Shown here in pieces: positions 13,659 through 21,186 of a stretch of DNA of 28,617 nucleotides. The position numbers and the translations under genes were made by a program. The stretch is from CAG-1000 sp964345385. GTDB taxonomy: Bacteria; Bacillota_I; Bacilli_A; RF39; UBA660. The notes under the pieces are model-generated. The model saw nothing but the letters and a program-made list of their open reading frames with translations. It was not told the origin of the DNA and searched no databases. Position 1 is the stretch's first letter, and each line of letters opens with the position of its first letter. The stretch covers positions 1 to 28,617 of the forward strand of contig CAYFQM010000008.1 in NCBI GenBank assembly GCA_964345385.1, given 5' to 3'.

Positions 13659-15908
13659 ATGAAAGAAAGAATTTTAGAAATAATTAATAATTCTAATAAA
13701 GGGTTAAATGCTATAGATATAATAAGAAAAATAAAAAGGGAGTATTCTGTTAAAGATTTAGAAGAAGTATTAGATTTTTTAGATGAATTAATAAAAGAAG
13801 GTTATGTAAGGCAAACTGTTCATAATAATTATATTAAAAATGATTTATTAATAGGAATAGTAGATATGCATGAAAAAGGTAATGCTCATGTAATTATTAA
13901 TGATATTGAAGATGTGTTTATCCCTAAAAATGCTATGAACAATGCTTGTGATAAAGATAAAGTTGCTATAGAAATTATTGATAAAGAAAAGAACGAAGGA
14001 AAAATAGTAAGTGTTTTAGATAGAAATATAGGTAGTGGTATCGCTATAGTAAATGAAAAAGATGGAAAGTTTTTTATTAATGTAAAGGGAGAAGAAGATT
14101 TACCTTATAATATACATATTAAAGAAAATGATTCAGTTACTTTAGTAGATGGATTACTTTTAAAAATTAAATATGAAAAAGATATAGATAAGAAAAATAT
14201 ACTTGCTTCAATTGATTATGTAATTGGACATAAAAATGCTCCTGATATAGATACTAAACTAATTGCAGCTGAATTTAATATTCCTCTTGAATTTCCAGAA
14301 GAAGTACTGGAAGAAGTTAAATTATTACCAAAAGAATTAACTAAAGAAGATATTGATAGTGAAATTAAAAAAGGAAGAGTGGATTTTAGAAATGAAGTAG
14401 TATTTACTATTGATGGAAAAGATACAAAAGATATAGATGATGCTCTTAGTATTAAAATCTTGCCTAATGGAAATTATGAGCTTTCAGTTCATATCGCAGA
14501 TGTAACTCATTATGTAAAACCATCATCTGCTATATGGAAAGAAGCTGAAAAGAGAGGGAACTCATATTATTTAGCAGATAAAGTAATACCAATGCTTCCT
14601 ATTGAGCTTTCTAATGGAATATGTTCTTTAAATCCAAATGTAGATAGATATACTATTTCTTCTATAATAGAGATAGATTATAGTGGTAAAATAGTTTCTT
14701 CAAAGATGGTAGAGGGCATTATTAATTCAAGAATGAAAATGAATTATGATGCAGTTGAAGATATATTAAATAATAAAGAAACTGCGGAAACAAAAGATTA
14801 TACTACTTTAGAGTATATATTTCAAAATGGTGATACTTTTTCTTTGGTGGCTTTTAGTAATAATATGACTGAAGAAGAATTAAAAAAATATAATAAAGGT
14901 GATGAATATAAAGAAGGAGATATTATTCATATACCTGCTTCTAAAATAATTAAGAACTTAGGTGCATTATCTAAAATATTAAGTTCATATAAAAGAAGAA
15001 GAGGTATGCTTGAATTTATAGGTGATGAAATAAAGTTTGAGTTTGATGAAAATCATAAAGTAATAAATATTATTCCACAATTACAAAGATCTTCTGAAAA
15101 AATAATTGAAGATAGTATGGTTGTTGATAATGAACAAGGTGCGATTATATGCATGGAAAATAATATTGGTTATATGTTTAGAAATCATGATATTCCTGGT
15201 CCTAAAGGAATAGAAGAGTTTATTAAATTACTTAATACTCAAGGATTAACATATCGTTTTAAAGGAGACTATAATAATGTAACTAATAAAGATATTCAAT
15301 CATTACTTGATTTTTTAAAGGATAAACTTTCTGAAGAAAAATATATACTATTTAATAGAAGATTATTAAGATGTATGCAAAAAGCATATTATTCACCTGA
15401 TAATATAGGACATTTTGGTCTTGCTAGTATAAACTATGGACAAAAAACAGCTCCTATTAGAAGATTTGGTGATCTTCTTAATAACTATGCAATTAAAAAG
15501 TTTTTTATAAATAAAAATGATAATAAAGAAGAAAAAACTAAATATTTATCTAATTTATTTACTATAGGTGAGCATATTTCTAAAACTGAAAGAGTTGCAC
15601 AAGAGGCAGAATATGCTATTAGAGATATGTATATGGCTGAATATATGGAAAAGCATATTGGTGAAGAATATGATGTTATTATTGATACGTGTTTATTGCA
15701 TTCATTTTTTGTTAAAGCAGCTCATTTAGTTGAGGGAAGAGTAGACCTTATGACAATGGATGGTACTTATACATTTGATAGAGATAATTTATCTTATATT
15801 AAAAATGGAAGAAAAGCGTTAAGATATGGTGATAAAGTAAAAGTTAGATGCATTAGTGCTTCTAAAGAAAAAAGAGCTGTTGATTTTGCATTGGTAAGGA
15901 AGTTATAG
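13659..15908 (+). CDS. rnr: Ribonuclease R
   Basis: Processive 3'-5' exoribonuclease of the RNase II family; it degrades structured RNA and cooperates with SmpB/tmRNA. The 749 residues show an N-terminal winged helix (1-60), cold-shock domains (about 60-230), the RNB catalytic domain and a C-terminal S1 domain (about 668-745). The metal-binding aspartates are in DGKDTKDIDDA (D252, D258, D260, D261). Two departures are a segment at about 380-430 that looks inserted, and the substrate-channel motif. The latter reads YGQKTAPIRRFGDL (593-606) where the family has YTHFTSPIRRYPDL. The start is ATG 13659 behind GGAGG. smpB starts one base after the stop, so the two are translationally coupled. Confidence 0.95.
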   Translation: MKERILEIINNSNKGLNAIDIIRKIKREYSVKDLEEVLDFLDELIKEGYVRQTVHNNYIKNDLLIGIVDMHEKGNAHVIINDIEDVFIPKNAMNNACDKDKVAIEIIDKEKNEGKIVSVLDRNIGSGIAIVNEKDGKFFINVKGEEDLPYNIHIKENDSVTLVDGLLLKIKYEKDIDKKNILASIDYVIGHKNAPDIDTKLIAAEFNIPLEFPEEVLEEVKLLPKELTKEDIDSEIKKGRVDFRNEVVFTIDGKDTKDIDDALSIKILPNGNYELSVHIADVTHYVKPSSAIWKEAEKRGNSYYLADKVIPMLPIELSNGICSLNPNVDRYTISSIIEIDYSGKIVSSKMVEGIINSRMKMNYDAVEDILNNKETAETKDYTTLEYIFQNGDTFSLVAFSNNMTEEELKKYNKGDEYKEGDIIHIPASKIIKNLGALSKILSSYKRRRGMLEFIGDEIKFEFDENHKVINIIPQLQRSSEKIIEDSMVVDNEQGAIICMENNIGYMFRNHDIPGPKGIEEFIKLLNTQGLTYRFKGDYNNVTNKDIQSLLDFLKDKLSEEKYILFNRRLLRCMQKAYYSPDNIGHFGLASINYGQKTAPIRRFGDLLNNYAIKKFFINKNDNKEEKTKYLSNLFTIGEHISKTERVAQEAEYAIRDMYMAEYMEKHIGEEYDVIIDTCLLHSFFVKAAHLVEGRVDLMTMDGTYTFDRDNLSYIKNGRKALRYGDKVKVRCISASKEKRAVDFALVRKL

Positions 15909-15909
15909 T

Positions 15910-16332
15910 ATGGAAATTAATAATAGAAAAGCATATCACAATTATTATATAAAGGATACTTATGAAGCGGGTATCGTTTTAGTAGGTAGTGAAATTAAAA
16001 GTATAAGAAATGGTAAAGCAAATATTACTGATAGTTACGCTAGAATAAAAAACATGGAAGTGTATTTAATTAATATGTATATTGGAAAGTATGATGAAGC
16101 AAGTATATATAATCATAATGAAACAAGAGAAAGAAAACTTTTATTAAATAAAAAAGAAATTAACAAAATAAATGAAGCAGTTAATTTAAAAAAATATACT
16201 TTGATTCCACTAAAGTTATATTTTGATAAAGGTAAAGCAAAAATAACTTTAGGAGTTTGTCAAGGAAAAAAACTTTATGATAAAAGACAAGTTATAAAAG
16301 AAAGAGATTTAAAAAGAAAGGAAATGATATAA
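15910..16332 (+). CDS. smpB: SsrA-binding protein SmpB
   Basis: SmpB binds tmRNA and carries it to stalled ribosomes for trans-translation. The 140-residue protein has the family core: RKAYHNYYIKDTYEAGIVLVGSEIKSIR, YNHNETRERKLLLNKKEI, YTLIPLKLYFDKGKAKI and GKKLYDKR. It is shorter than usual (about 150-160): it begins right at the core and stops after RKEMI. The lysine/arginine-rich tail that enters the mRNA channel thus seems about 7-8 residues short. ATG at 15910 follows the rnr stop after one base, with AAGGAAG as ribosome binding site inside rnr. A terminator overlaps the stop codon. Confidence 0.96.
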   Translation: MEINNRKAYHNYYIKDTYEAGIVLVGSEIKSIRNGKANITDSYARIKNMEVYLINMYIGKYDEASIYNHNETRERKLLLNKKEINKINEAVNLKKYTLIPLKLYFDKGKAKITLGVCQGKKLYDKRQVIKERDLKRKEMI

Positions 16333-16344
16333 ATATTTCCTTTT
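16317..16344 (+). terminator. Terminator at the end of smpB
   Basis: AAAGGAAAT (16317-16325) pairs with ATTTCCTTT (16335-16343) across a 9-nt loop. It contains the smpB stop and ends in T's. Confidence 0.6.
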
Positions 16345-16368
16345 AAAGTGTTTTTAAAAACTATGTCA

Positions 16369-16374
16369 TATAAT
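16369..16374 (+). promoter_or_regulatory. -10 element of radC, five bases before the start codon
   Basis: TATAAT at 16369-16374 is followed by only TAAAT and then the radC ATG (16380). The predicted transcription start falls on the start codon, so the mRNA would be leaderless. No ribosome binding site and no clear -35 is seen. Confidence 0.55.
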
Positions 16375-16379
16375 TAAAT

Positions 16380-17060
16380 ATGAGAATTAAAGATATATCT
16401 GATAATGAAAAGCCTAGAGAAAGATTATTACGTGTAGGAAGTAAAAACTTAAGTAATGAAGAATTACTTTCTATTATTATAAAAAATGGTACTAAAAATA
16501 ATAGCGCTAAAGAAATAGCGGGTATTATATTAAAACAATATAAAAGTATTTATGATTTAAAGAACGCTACTGTGAATACTTTAAGTAAAATTAAAGGAAT
16601 AGGAACTATAAAAGCAATTGAGATAATTGCTTCTTTAGAATTAGGTAAAAGAGTATATTATACAAATGAAATAGTTAATATAAAGATGAATAGTCCTAAA
16701 ATAATATATAAGTATTTTAAAAATATATTTTATTTAGAAGAAGTAGAAGTTTTTTATGTATTATATTTAGATATTAAAAATAATCTTATAACATATGAAG
16801 AAATGTTTAGAGGTACTGTAAATAATTCTTTGGTTCATCCAAGAGAAATATTTAAAAAAGCAATATTAGAAAGCTCTAGCTTTATTATAGTTATTCATAA
16901 TCATCCATCAAATGATACATATCCAAGCGATCAAGATATTGCTTTTACACATCATTTATATAAAGGAGGAGAAATACTTGGAATACCAGTATTAGATCAT
17001 ATTATAATTGGAAAAGATAATTATTATAGTTTTCATGAAAATGAAACTATTAAATTATAA
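16380..17060 (+). CDS. radC: RadC-like JAB/MPN-domain protein
   Basis: RadC proteins carry a JAMM metalloprotease-like fold; despite the name, a direct role in DNA repair is not established. The 226-residue protein starts like the family (IKDISDNEKPRERLLRVG), has a helix-hairpin-helix (TLSKIKGIGTIKAIEIIASLELGKR, about 62-86) and the C-terminal MPN domain. The MPN metal motif is HNHPSNDTYPSDQD, which keeps the His-x-His and Asp ligands; the usual Gly after PS is Asn. The N-terminus matches family alignments from residue 1, so ATG 16380 is right even though no ribosome binding site precedes it. Confidence 0.93.
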   Translation: MRIKDISDNEKPRERLLRVGSKNLSNEELLSIIIKNGTKNNSAKEIAGIILKQYKSIYDLKNATVNTLSKIKGIGTIKAIEIIASLELGKRVYYTNEIVNIKMNSPKIIYKYFKNIFYLEEVEVFYVLYLDIKNNLITYEEMFRGTVNNSLVHPREIFKKAILESSSFIIVIHNHPSNDTYPSDQDIAFTHHLYKGGEILGIPVLDHIIIGKDNYYSFHENETIKL

Positions 17061-17068
17061 TATTTTGT

Positions 17069-17097
17069 TTGACAGTACGCTATAAATATGCTAAAAT
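17069..17097 (+). promoter_or_regulatory. Strong promoter of rplU-prp-rpmA
   Basis: TTGACA (17069-17074), a 17-bp spacer, and TAAAAT (17092-17097) preceded by an extended -10 TG (17089-17090). The expected transcription start is near 17104, giving a leader of about 90 nt. Confidence 0.9.
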
Positions 17098-17103
17098 ACA
17101 CTT

Positions 17104-17194
17104 GTTTGTAGAAATCTTTCTCTACAACCGCATTAAAAAGGTTTTAAAAAGCAAATGCTTACCTTAAGAGCGAGTCTAATTGAAGGAGGAAAAA
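17104..17194 (+). promoter_or_regulatory. Ribosomal protein L21 mRNA leader
   Basis: The untranslated leader has a hairpin TTGTAGA (17106-17112) / TCTACAA (17121-17127). A second, bulged stem follows: AAGGT (17138-17142) with ACCTT (17161-17165), holding the inner hairpin AAGC-AAAT-GCTT (17149-17160). It ends in the rplU ribosome binding site AAGGAGG (17183-17189). Structured leaders before rplU are known in Firmicutes (the L21 leader family) and are thought to mediate autoregulation. Assignment rests on position and folding, not a model search. Confidence 0.65.
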
Positions 17195-17494
17195 ATGAAA
17201 GCAATATTTATTACTGGTGGAAAACAATATATGGTTCAAGAAGGTGACGAATTATATATTGAAAAAATACCTAATGAAGTAGGTAGTGAAGTTGTATTTG
17301 ATGAAGTTTTATATGTAGATTCTAAAGTTGGAAACCCTTTAGTAAAAGGAGCAAAAGTAGTTGCAGAAGTTGTAAAACATGGAAAACAAAAGAAAATAGT
17401 AGTATTTAAATATAAACCTAAGAAAAAATATAGAAAAACTCAAGGACATAGACAACCTTATACTAAAATAGTTATTAAATCTATTGTGAAATAA
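17195..17494 (+). CDS. rplU: 50S ribosomal protein L21
   Basis: Large-subunit ribosomal protein that binds 23S rRNA. The 99-residue protein matches the family throughout: MKAIFITGGKQYMVQEGDELYIEK at the N-terminus, the DEVLYVDSKVGNPLVKGAKV core, and the basic C-terminal KKKYRKTQGHRQPYTKIVIKSI. The start is ATG 17195 behind AAGGAGG; an in-frame TTG at 17180 lies upstream of that site. The stop shares a base with the prp start (TAATG). The trio rplU-prp-rpmA is the standard Firmicutes order. Confidence 0.98.
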   Translation: MKAIFITGGKQYMVQEGDELYIEKIPNEVGSEVVFDEVLYVDSKVGNPLVKGAKVVAEVVKHGKQKKIVVFKYKPKKKYRKTQGHRQPYTKIVIKSIVK

Positions 17495-17830
17495 TGATTA
17501 AAGTTGTTATATCTAAAAAAGGTAATATTATAGAAAGTATTAAGTGTAAAGGACATTCAAATTATTCTGAATATGGAAAAGATATAGTTTGTTCTTCATT
17601 TAGTACTATGGTTATTACAACTATAAATGCAATAATAGAATTTGATAAAAATGCGATTAGTTATACTGATAGTAATAATNNNNNNNNNNATTGGTTCTAT
17701 ATAGATAAAACCTAACAAAAACAAAGATAATATAACTAATACATTACTTAATAATTTAATTAATATGATGAAAGAGTTAAGTGAAAATTATAATAAAAAT
17801 ATTAATATTGAGGAGGAAAACCATGATTAA
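17494..17830 (+). CDS. prp: Ribosomal-processing cysteine protease Prp, broken by a gap and an apparent frameshift
   Basis: Prp removes the N-terminal extension of L27 in Firmicutes. The first 62 residues are clear, with the catalytic pair His in KGHSNYSEYGKDIVC (about 21) and Cys in the same motif (about 33). A run of ten N follows at 17680-17689. After it, WFYIDK continues frame 0 to a TAA at 17713. From 17714 the +1 frame reads a typical Prp C-terminus (NTLLNNLINMMKELSENYNKNI) to TAA at 17828-17830. All three frames have stops just after the gap, so at least one indel is needed. Removing one A from the A-run 17707-17710 restores DKPNKNKD and full continuity. An assembly error at the gap edge is most likely. 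It overlaps the rpmA start by 8 nt. Confidence 0.85.
17680..17689. other. Assembly gap (10 N) inside prp
   Basis: Ten unresolved bases break the prp reading frame. The true length is unknown. Confidence 0.99.
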
Positions 17831-18107
17831 AATGAATTTAAATATACAATTATTCGCATCTAAAAAAGGTGTTGGTTCTACTAAAAATGGTAGAGATTCT
17901 ATTGGAAGACGTCTTGGTTCTAAAATAAGTGATGGACAGATGTGTAAAGCTGGTAGTATTATATATCGCCAAAGAGGAACAAAAATTTATCCTGGTATAA
18001 ATGTAGGAATTGGAAAAGATCATACATTATATGCTAAAATAGATGGAATAGTAAAATACGAAAGAAAAGGAAAGACAGATAAACAAGTTAGTGTTTATAG
18101 TAATTAA
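17823..18107 (+). CDS. rpmA: 50S ribosomal protein L27 with Prp-cleaved N-terminal extension
   Basis: L27 reaches the peptidyl-transferase centre with its N-terminus. The 94-residue protein has the core SKKGVGSTKNGRDSIGRRLG and IIYRQRGTKIYPG, and ends KVSVY-like. Before it is MIKMNLNIQLFA, the Firmicutes extension that must be cut after FA to free the N-terminal Ser. The cutting enzyme Prp is encoded just upstream. The start is ATG 17823, 6 nt after AGGAGG (17811-17816); M4 at 17832 is less well spaced. The start lies inside the prp end, linking translation of protease and substrate. Confidence 0.97.
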   Translation: MIKMNLNIQLFASKKGVGSTKNGRDSIGRRLGSKISDGQMCKAGSIIYRQRGTKIYPGINVGIGKDHTLYAKIDGIVKYERKGKTDKQVSVYSN

Positions 18108-18131
18108 GTATCATTTATTGATACTTTTTTT
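18106..18131 (+). terminator. Terminator after rpmA
   Basis: AAGTATCA (18106-18113), loop TTTAT, TGATACTT (18119-18126), then a T-run. It closes the rplU-prp-rpmA unit. Confidence 0.9.
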
Positions 18132-18147
18132 ATTTTGAATATTTTAA

Positions 18148-18168
18148 TGTATATAATGTGTATATACA
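18148..18168. promoter_or_regulatory. Perfect 8-bp inverted repeat, operator candidate
   Basis: TGTATATA (18148-18155), 5-nt spacer, TATATACA (18161-18168). It contains a TATAAT (18152-18157) and sits 76 bases before the thioester-protein start. Symmetry and position suit a dimeric regulator, but no known family is recognised. Confidence 0.4.
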
Positions 18169-18192
18169 ATTTTATTAACTTTACAAAAAATG

Positions 18193-18221
18193 TTGTATTA
18201 TGCAAAAAATAATGATAAAAT
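18193..18221 (+). promoter_or_regulatory. Candidate promoter of the thioester-domain gene
   Basis: TTGTAT (18193-18198), a 17-bp spacer, and TAAAAT (18216-18221) preceded by TG one base upstream (extended -10). Transcription would start near 18228, leaving a very short leader before the ribosome binding site. Confidence 0.5.
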
Positions 18222-18243
18222 TATATTAATGATAGGAGAGATT

Positions 18244-20031
18244 ATGAAGAAAAATATTAAATATTTAATTTTTAGTTTTTTATTGATGGGTTTTATTTTT
18301 GTTAATGCAGCGACAATAGAACCAAGAGTTAAGACAACACCATTTGGTAATCCACAAGATATTGAGATGTCTGTAGATGATGGCTTTGACTTTAGTTTGA
18401 TTTCATTTGAAGATTCAAATGGAACTCATGTAATACCAGGATCTGATAATCTTAAAAAGATTTATTCTGGTGATTTAATGGGAACATATTTTACAGCTTA
18501 TTGTTTAGATGGTAACTTAAAATATCCAGAATATGAAGTTTTATATAACGCTCAAATTGGAAATATAGATACTGCTAAAGAATTAATTAAAACAATGACT
18601 GTATTTAAGGTACTTGACTTATGTGGTCAAAATGATAATTGTACAATGTTTAATGAAAGACAAGCAGAGTCATATATTACTAATTTTGTTGATGATTCTC
18701 TTGATGAAGTTGTAAATGCATTTATGGCAGGGGAAGAAGTTACTACAACTTTTTCTAAAGTTGGATATACTAAAAAAGATACAACATTACCAATTGATGA
18801 AAGAGTAGTTACATATGATGCTACTCAAGTTTGTGATGAGCTTGGGTTGGTATGTAATGCTGGAAAAACAAGTGTTACATTTAAAGCTACAGATTTCCAA
18901 AAAAACCATTATTATCTTATGAATATGCCTAGTGAACTAGGTTATAAAAAAGCATTGTGGATTATAGAACATTCATATCCAACACTTAGTTTACTTGATG
19001 CATTTTCATATGCAGGAGTAAGTTATAATAATTTAATAAATACTTTATTAACAGATGTAGGAAACGATATATATTCAGGTTGTGATTGGACTAATCCAAA
19101 TAGTGTGGTATGTAATGCTTCTAAGTATGGAATAGATGGAGATATAATAGATGAACAAGCAGGTGGTTGTTCAGAAGCAACTGTTAAAACAGCCATAAGA
19201 ACAGTTTTAGTTGCTAATGATCAATTTCATATGAAAAGAATTATTAATGATTTTGTTTACGGTACAGTTCAATATTCTATTTGGAATGCAGTAGGTGAAT
19301 ATTTTCATATTGAAGGTAGTGATAAGCTAATGCTTGGTAACAAATTAAATGGAAATGATGAACTTAATAAATTATATCAATTTTTAATTAAAGATAGAGC
19401 AGAATATGCTAATTATGATAATGTTACATTTAGTGCTTCTTTAAATTTTATAAAACCAGAAAAAGAAGCATATAAATCAACTACTGAAGCTGATTATTAC
19501 GGTCCATATACTATAACATCTAATATGCTTCTTACTATATGGGATGAAGTAGGGGTAGTTGTAACAAATCCTACAAGTGGTGTTACTTTAGTTGATAGTG
19601 ATTTTGTTGAAATACCAAGTACAGTTTTAAGTGGTCTTACGGGTGAAGAGGCCGGTTTAAATGGTTTAAAACAATATCAATTAACTGGTGTAATTGGAGA
19701 AAATGGTAAAGGAAGCGCAACATTTTATATTAAAGTTGCTAAAGTAGCAAAAGCTACAACTAAGATATCATTTAGAATTACTGCAGATGGTTTTGTTTAT
19801 GCTAATCCAAATGATAGAGGAATATTATTACATTCTAAATCTAATTTGGATCAAATAACAGGTATAAGTTCAAGTATTACAGAAGTAACTGCTAAAACAT
19901 ATTATGATTTAGCATTAAATGCTAAAACAGGAGATACAACTATTGCATCAGTTTTAATTGCACTTCTTATATCATTTGGCCTTGGTTATTTTGCTTTAAA
20001 ATTTAAAAACAATTCATTAAAAGAAATATAA
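18244..20031 (+). CDS. Secreted, C-terminally anchored protein with a thioester-type adhesin domain
   Basis: The 595-residue protein has a signal peptide (1-22, likely cut after VNA) and a C-terminal membrane helix (about 566-586) with a short basic tail. Just before the helix is NAKTGD, close to NPxTG-type sorting motifs. The thioester-domain marks are YCLD with C87 and TVQYSIW with Q343, plus ALWIIEHSYP (237-246) in between. In the family a Cys in a YC[IL]D context and a Gln in TQxAIW form an internal thioester that bonds covalently to host or surface targets. Here V-Q replaces T-Q. Nine further cysteines lie between 120 and 310. The start is ATG 18244 behind AGGAG (18234-18238). It is transcribed alone, ended by the hairpin at 20041. 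The exact anchor (sortase or membrane helix) is uncertain. Confidence 0.75.
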   Translation: MKKNIKYLIFSFLLMGFIFVNAATIEPRVKTTPFGNPQDIEMSVDDGFDFSLISFEDSNGTHVIPGSDNLKKIYSGDLMGTYFTAYCLDGNLKYPEYEVLYNAQIGNIDTAKELIKTMTVFKVLDLCGQNDNCTMFNERQAESYITNFVDDSLDEVVNAFMAGEEVTTTFSKVGYTKKDTTLPIDERVVTYDATQVCDELGLVCNAGKTSVTFKATDFQKNHYYLMNMPSELGYKKALWIIEHSYPTLSLLDAFSYAGVSYNNLINTLLTDVGNDIYSGCDWTNPNSVVCNASKYGIDGDIIDEQAGGCSEATVKTAIRTVLVANDQFHMKRIINDFVYGTVQYSIWNAVGEYFHIEGSDKLMLGNKLNGNDELNKLYQFLIKDRAEYANYDNVTFSASLNFIKPEKEAYKSTTEADYYGPYTITSNMLLTIWDEVGVVVTNPTSGVTLVDSDFVEIPSTVLSGLTGEEAGLNGLKQYQLTGVIGENGKGSATFYIKVAKVAKATTKISFRITADGFVYANPNDRGILLHSKSNLDQITGISSSITEVTAKTYYDLALNAKTGDTTIASVLIALLISFGLGYFALKFKNNSLKEI

Positions 20032-20040
20032 AAACATTTA

Positions 20041-20071
20041 AAAAAGATTAAGCTAAAACTTAATCTTTTTT
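20041..20071 (+). terminator. Terminator after the thioester-domain gene
   Basis: AAAAAGATTAAG (20041-20052) pairs with CTTAATCTTTTT (20059-20070) around a 6-nt loop, followed by T. It separates the adhesin gene from the Tad locus. Confidence 0.9.
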
Positions 20072-20122
20072 GATATAATAAAGAAGAATATAAGATGCTT
20101 ATGTTTAAAGGATGTTTAAAAT

Positions 20123-20245
20123 ATGGAATATGAATATAGTTTTAATGTAACAAATGTTATTGAATATTTAAAATATTTTAAAGAAAATAAATTTAAATTA
20201 ATTAGTTTGGAAAATTTAAATAATAAGTATAAAATTTTTGAATAA
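20123..20245 (+). CDS. Possible small protein of 40 residues
   Basis: An open frame from ATG 20123 to TAA 20243-20245 in the gap before the Tad operon encodes MEYEYSFNVTNVIEYLKYFK and twenty more residues, ending in KIFE. An extended -10 (TGa-TATAAT, 20071-20079) stands upstream and AAAGGA (20107-20112) could serve as a distant ribosome binding site. The opening EYEYSF recalls proteins whose first strand is of the ExExK (CYTH-like) type, so it could be the stub of a lost gene. That likeness is weak. It may also be chance in AT-rich sequence. Confidence 0.3.
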   Translation: MEYEYSFNVTNVIEYLKYFKENKFKLISLENLNNKYKIFE

Positions 20246-20252
20246 TTATTTA

Positions 20253-20281
20253 TTGCTTTTATTTACCTTTTATTATATAAT
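20253..20281 (+). promoter_or_regulatory. Promoter of the Tad-like pilus operon
   Basis: TTGCTT (20253-20258), a 17-bp spacer and TATAAT (20276-20281), 27 bases before the first gene, whose ribosome binding site is AGGAGG (20294-20299). Confidence 0.6.
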
Positions 20282-20307
20282 TAAATAGATAATAGGAGGA
20301 AATTAGA

Positions 20308-21186
20308 ATGGAAGGTATAAAGATTGCTTTAATGCGCTTTTTCAAAAATAAAAATACTGTTACTATCATAGCAATTATATTATGTTTATTTGTTATGTAT
20401 GGAGCTTATTATTATCAAATAAAAACAAAAACTGATCCTGTTGATGTACCATATTCTTTAAATACAATTGGTTCAAAAACTTTAATAACAGGAGATATGA
20501 TAGGTACTACTAAAGTTCCTAAATCTAATGTTAAGGTTGGTGTAATTACTAATTCTGATTTAATTATTGATAAATATGTAGCAGCTGATGTAGTTATACC
20601 AGAGGGAAGTTTATTTTATGAAAGATATTTAGTTGATTGGAAAGATTTACCAACAAGTTTATATGCTGATATTCCACAAGGATATACAGTAGTATATTTA
20701 CCAGTTGATATGGAAATGACATATGGTAACTCAATATTTCCAGGAAATTATATAGATTTATATTATTATACTCTTACTGAAGATTCTAAAATAATGCTTG
20801 GTAAACTTATTGAAAGCATTGAGGTTTTAGCTGTAGTTGATTATTCAGGTAATAGTGTGTTTTCTAGTGTTGGGGATGAGAAAAAGATTCCAGCATTTTT
20901 AATGTTTGCAGTAGATGAAGAATACCATTTGCTTTTGAGAAAAGCAATGTATTTAAGTGGAACATTATTTCCAGTACCAAGAAATGCTCAATATTCTAAA
21001 AATCCTGAAAAGACAGCAATTAGTAGTACTCAACTAAAAGATTATATATTATCTCAAACAATAAACGTAGCAGAAGAAGATTTAGCTTTATCACAAACAA
21101 GTGTTAAAGACAAAATAAAGAAAGAGGATATAACTAAAAATGAAAAATTACCAAAAAGTGATGAAGAGACAGGAGGTAATGATTAA
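20308..21186 (+). CDS. CpaB/RcpC-like SAF-domain protein 1 of the Tad pilus locus
   Basis: CpaB (RcpC) proteins are periplasmic or cell-envelope components of Tad/Flp pilus machines. This 292-residue protein has a basic cytoplasmic start (RFFKNKN), one membrane helix (about 17-36) and then a SAF domain. The latter begins VDVPYSLNTIGSKTLITGDMIGTTKVP, followed by a VxxPVDxxxTYGNSIFPGNYIDLYYY region typical of CpaB. The last 45 residues are a Lys/Glu-rich low-complexity tail. It is first in the operon and overlaps the next gene by one base (TAATG). Gene 2 is a clear paralog with the same layout. Confidence 0.82.
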   Translation: MEGIKIALMRFFKNKNTVTIIAIILCLFVMYGAYYYQIKTKTDPVDVPYSLNTIGSKTLITGDMIGTTKVPKSNVKVGVITNSDLIIDKYVAADVVIPEGSLFYERYLVDWKDLPTSLYADIPQGYTVVYLPVDMEMTYGNSIFPGNYIDLYYYTLTEDSKIMLGKLIESIEVLAVVDYSGNSVFSSVGDEKKIPAFLMFAVDEEYHLLLRKAMYLSGTLFPVPRNAQYSKNPEKTAISSTQLKDYILSQTINVAEEDLALSQTSVKDKIKKEDITKNEKLPKSDEETGGND

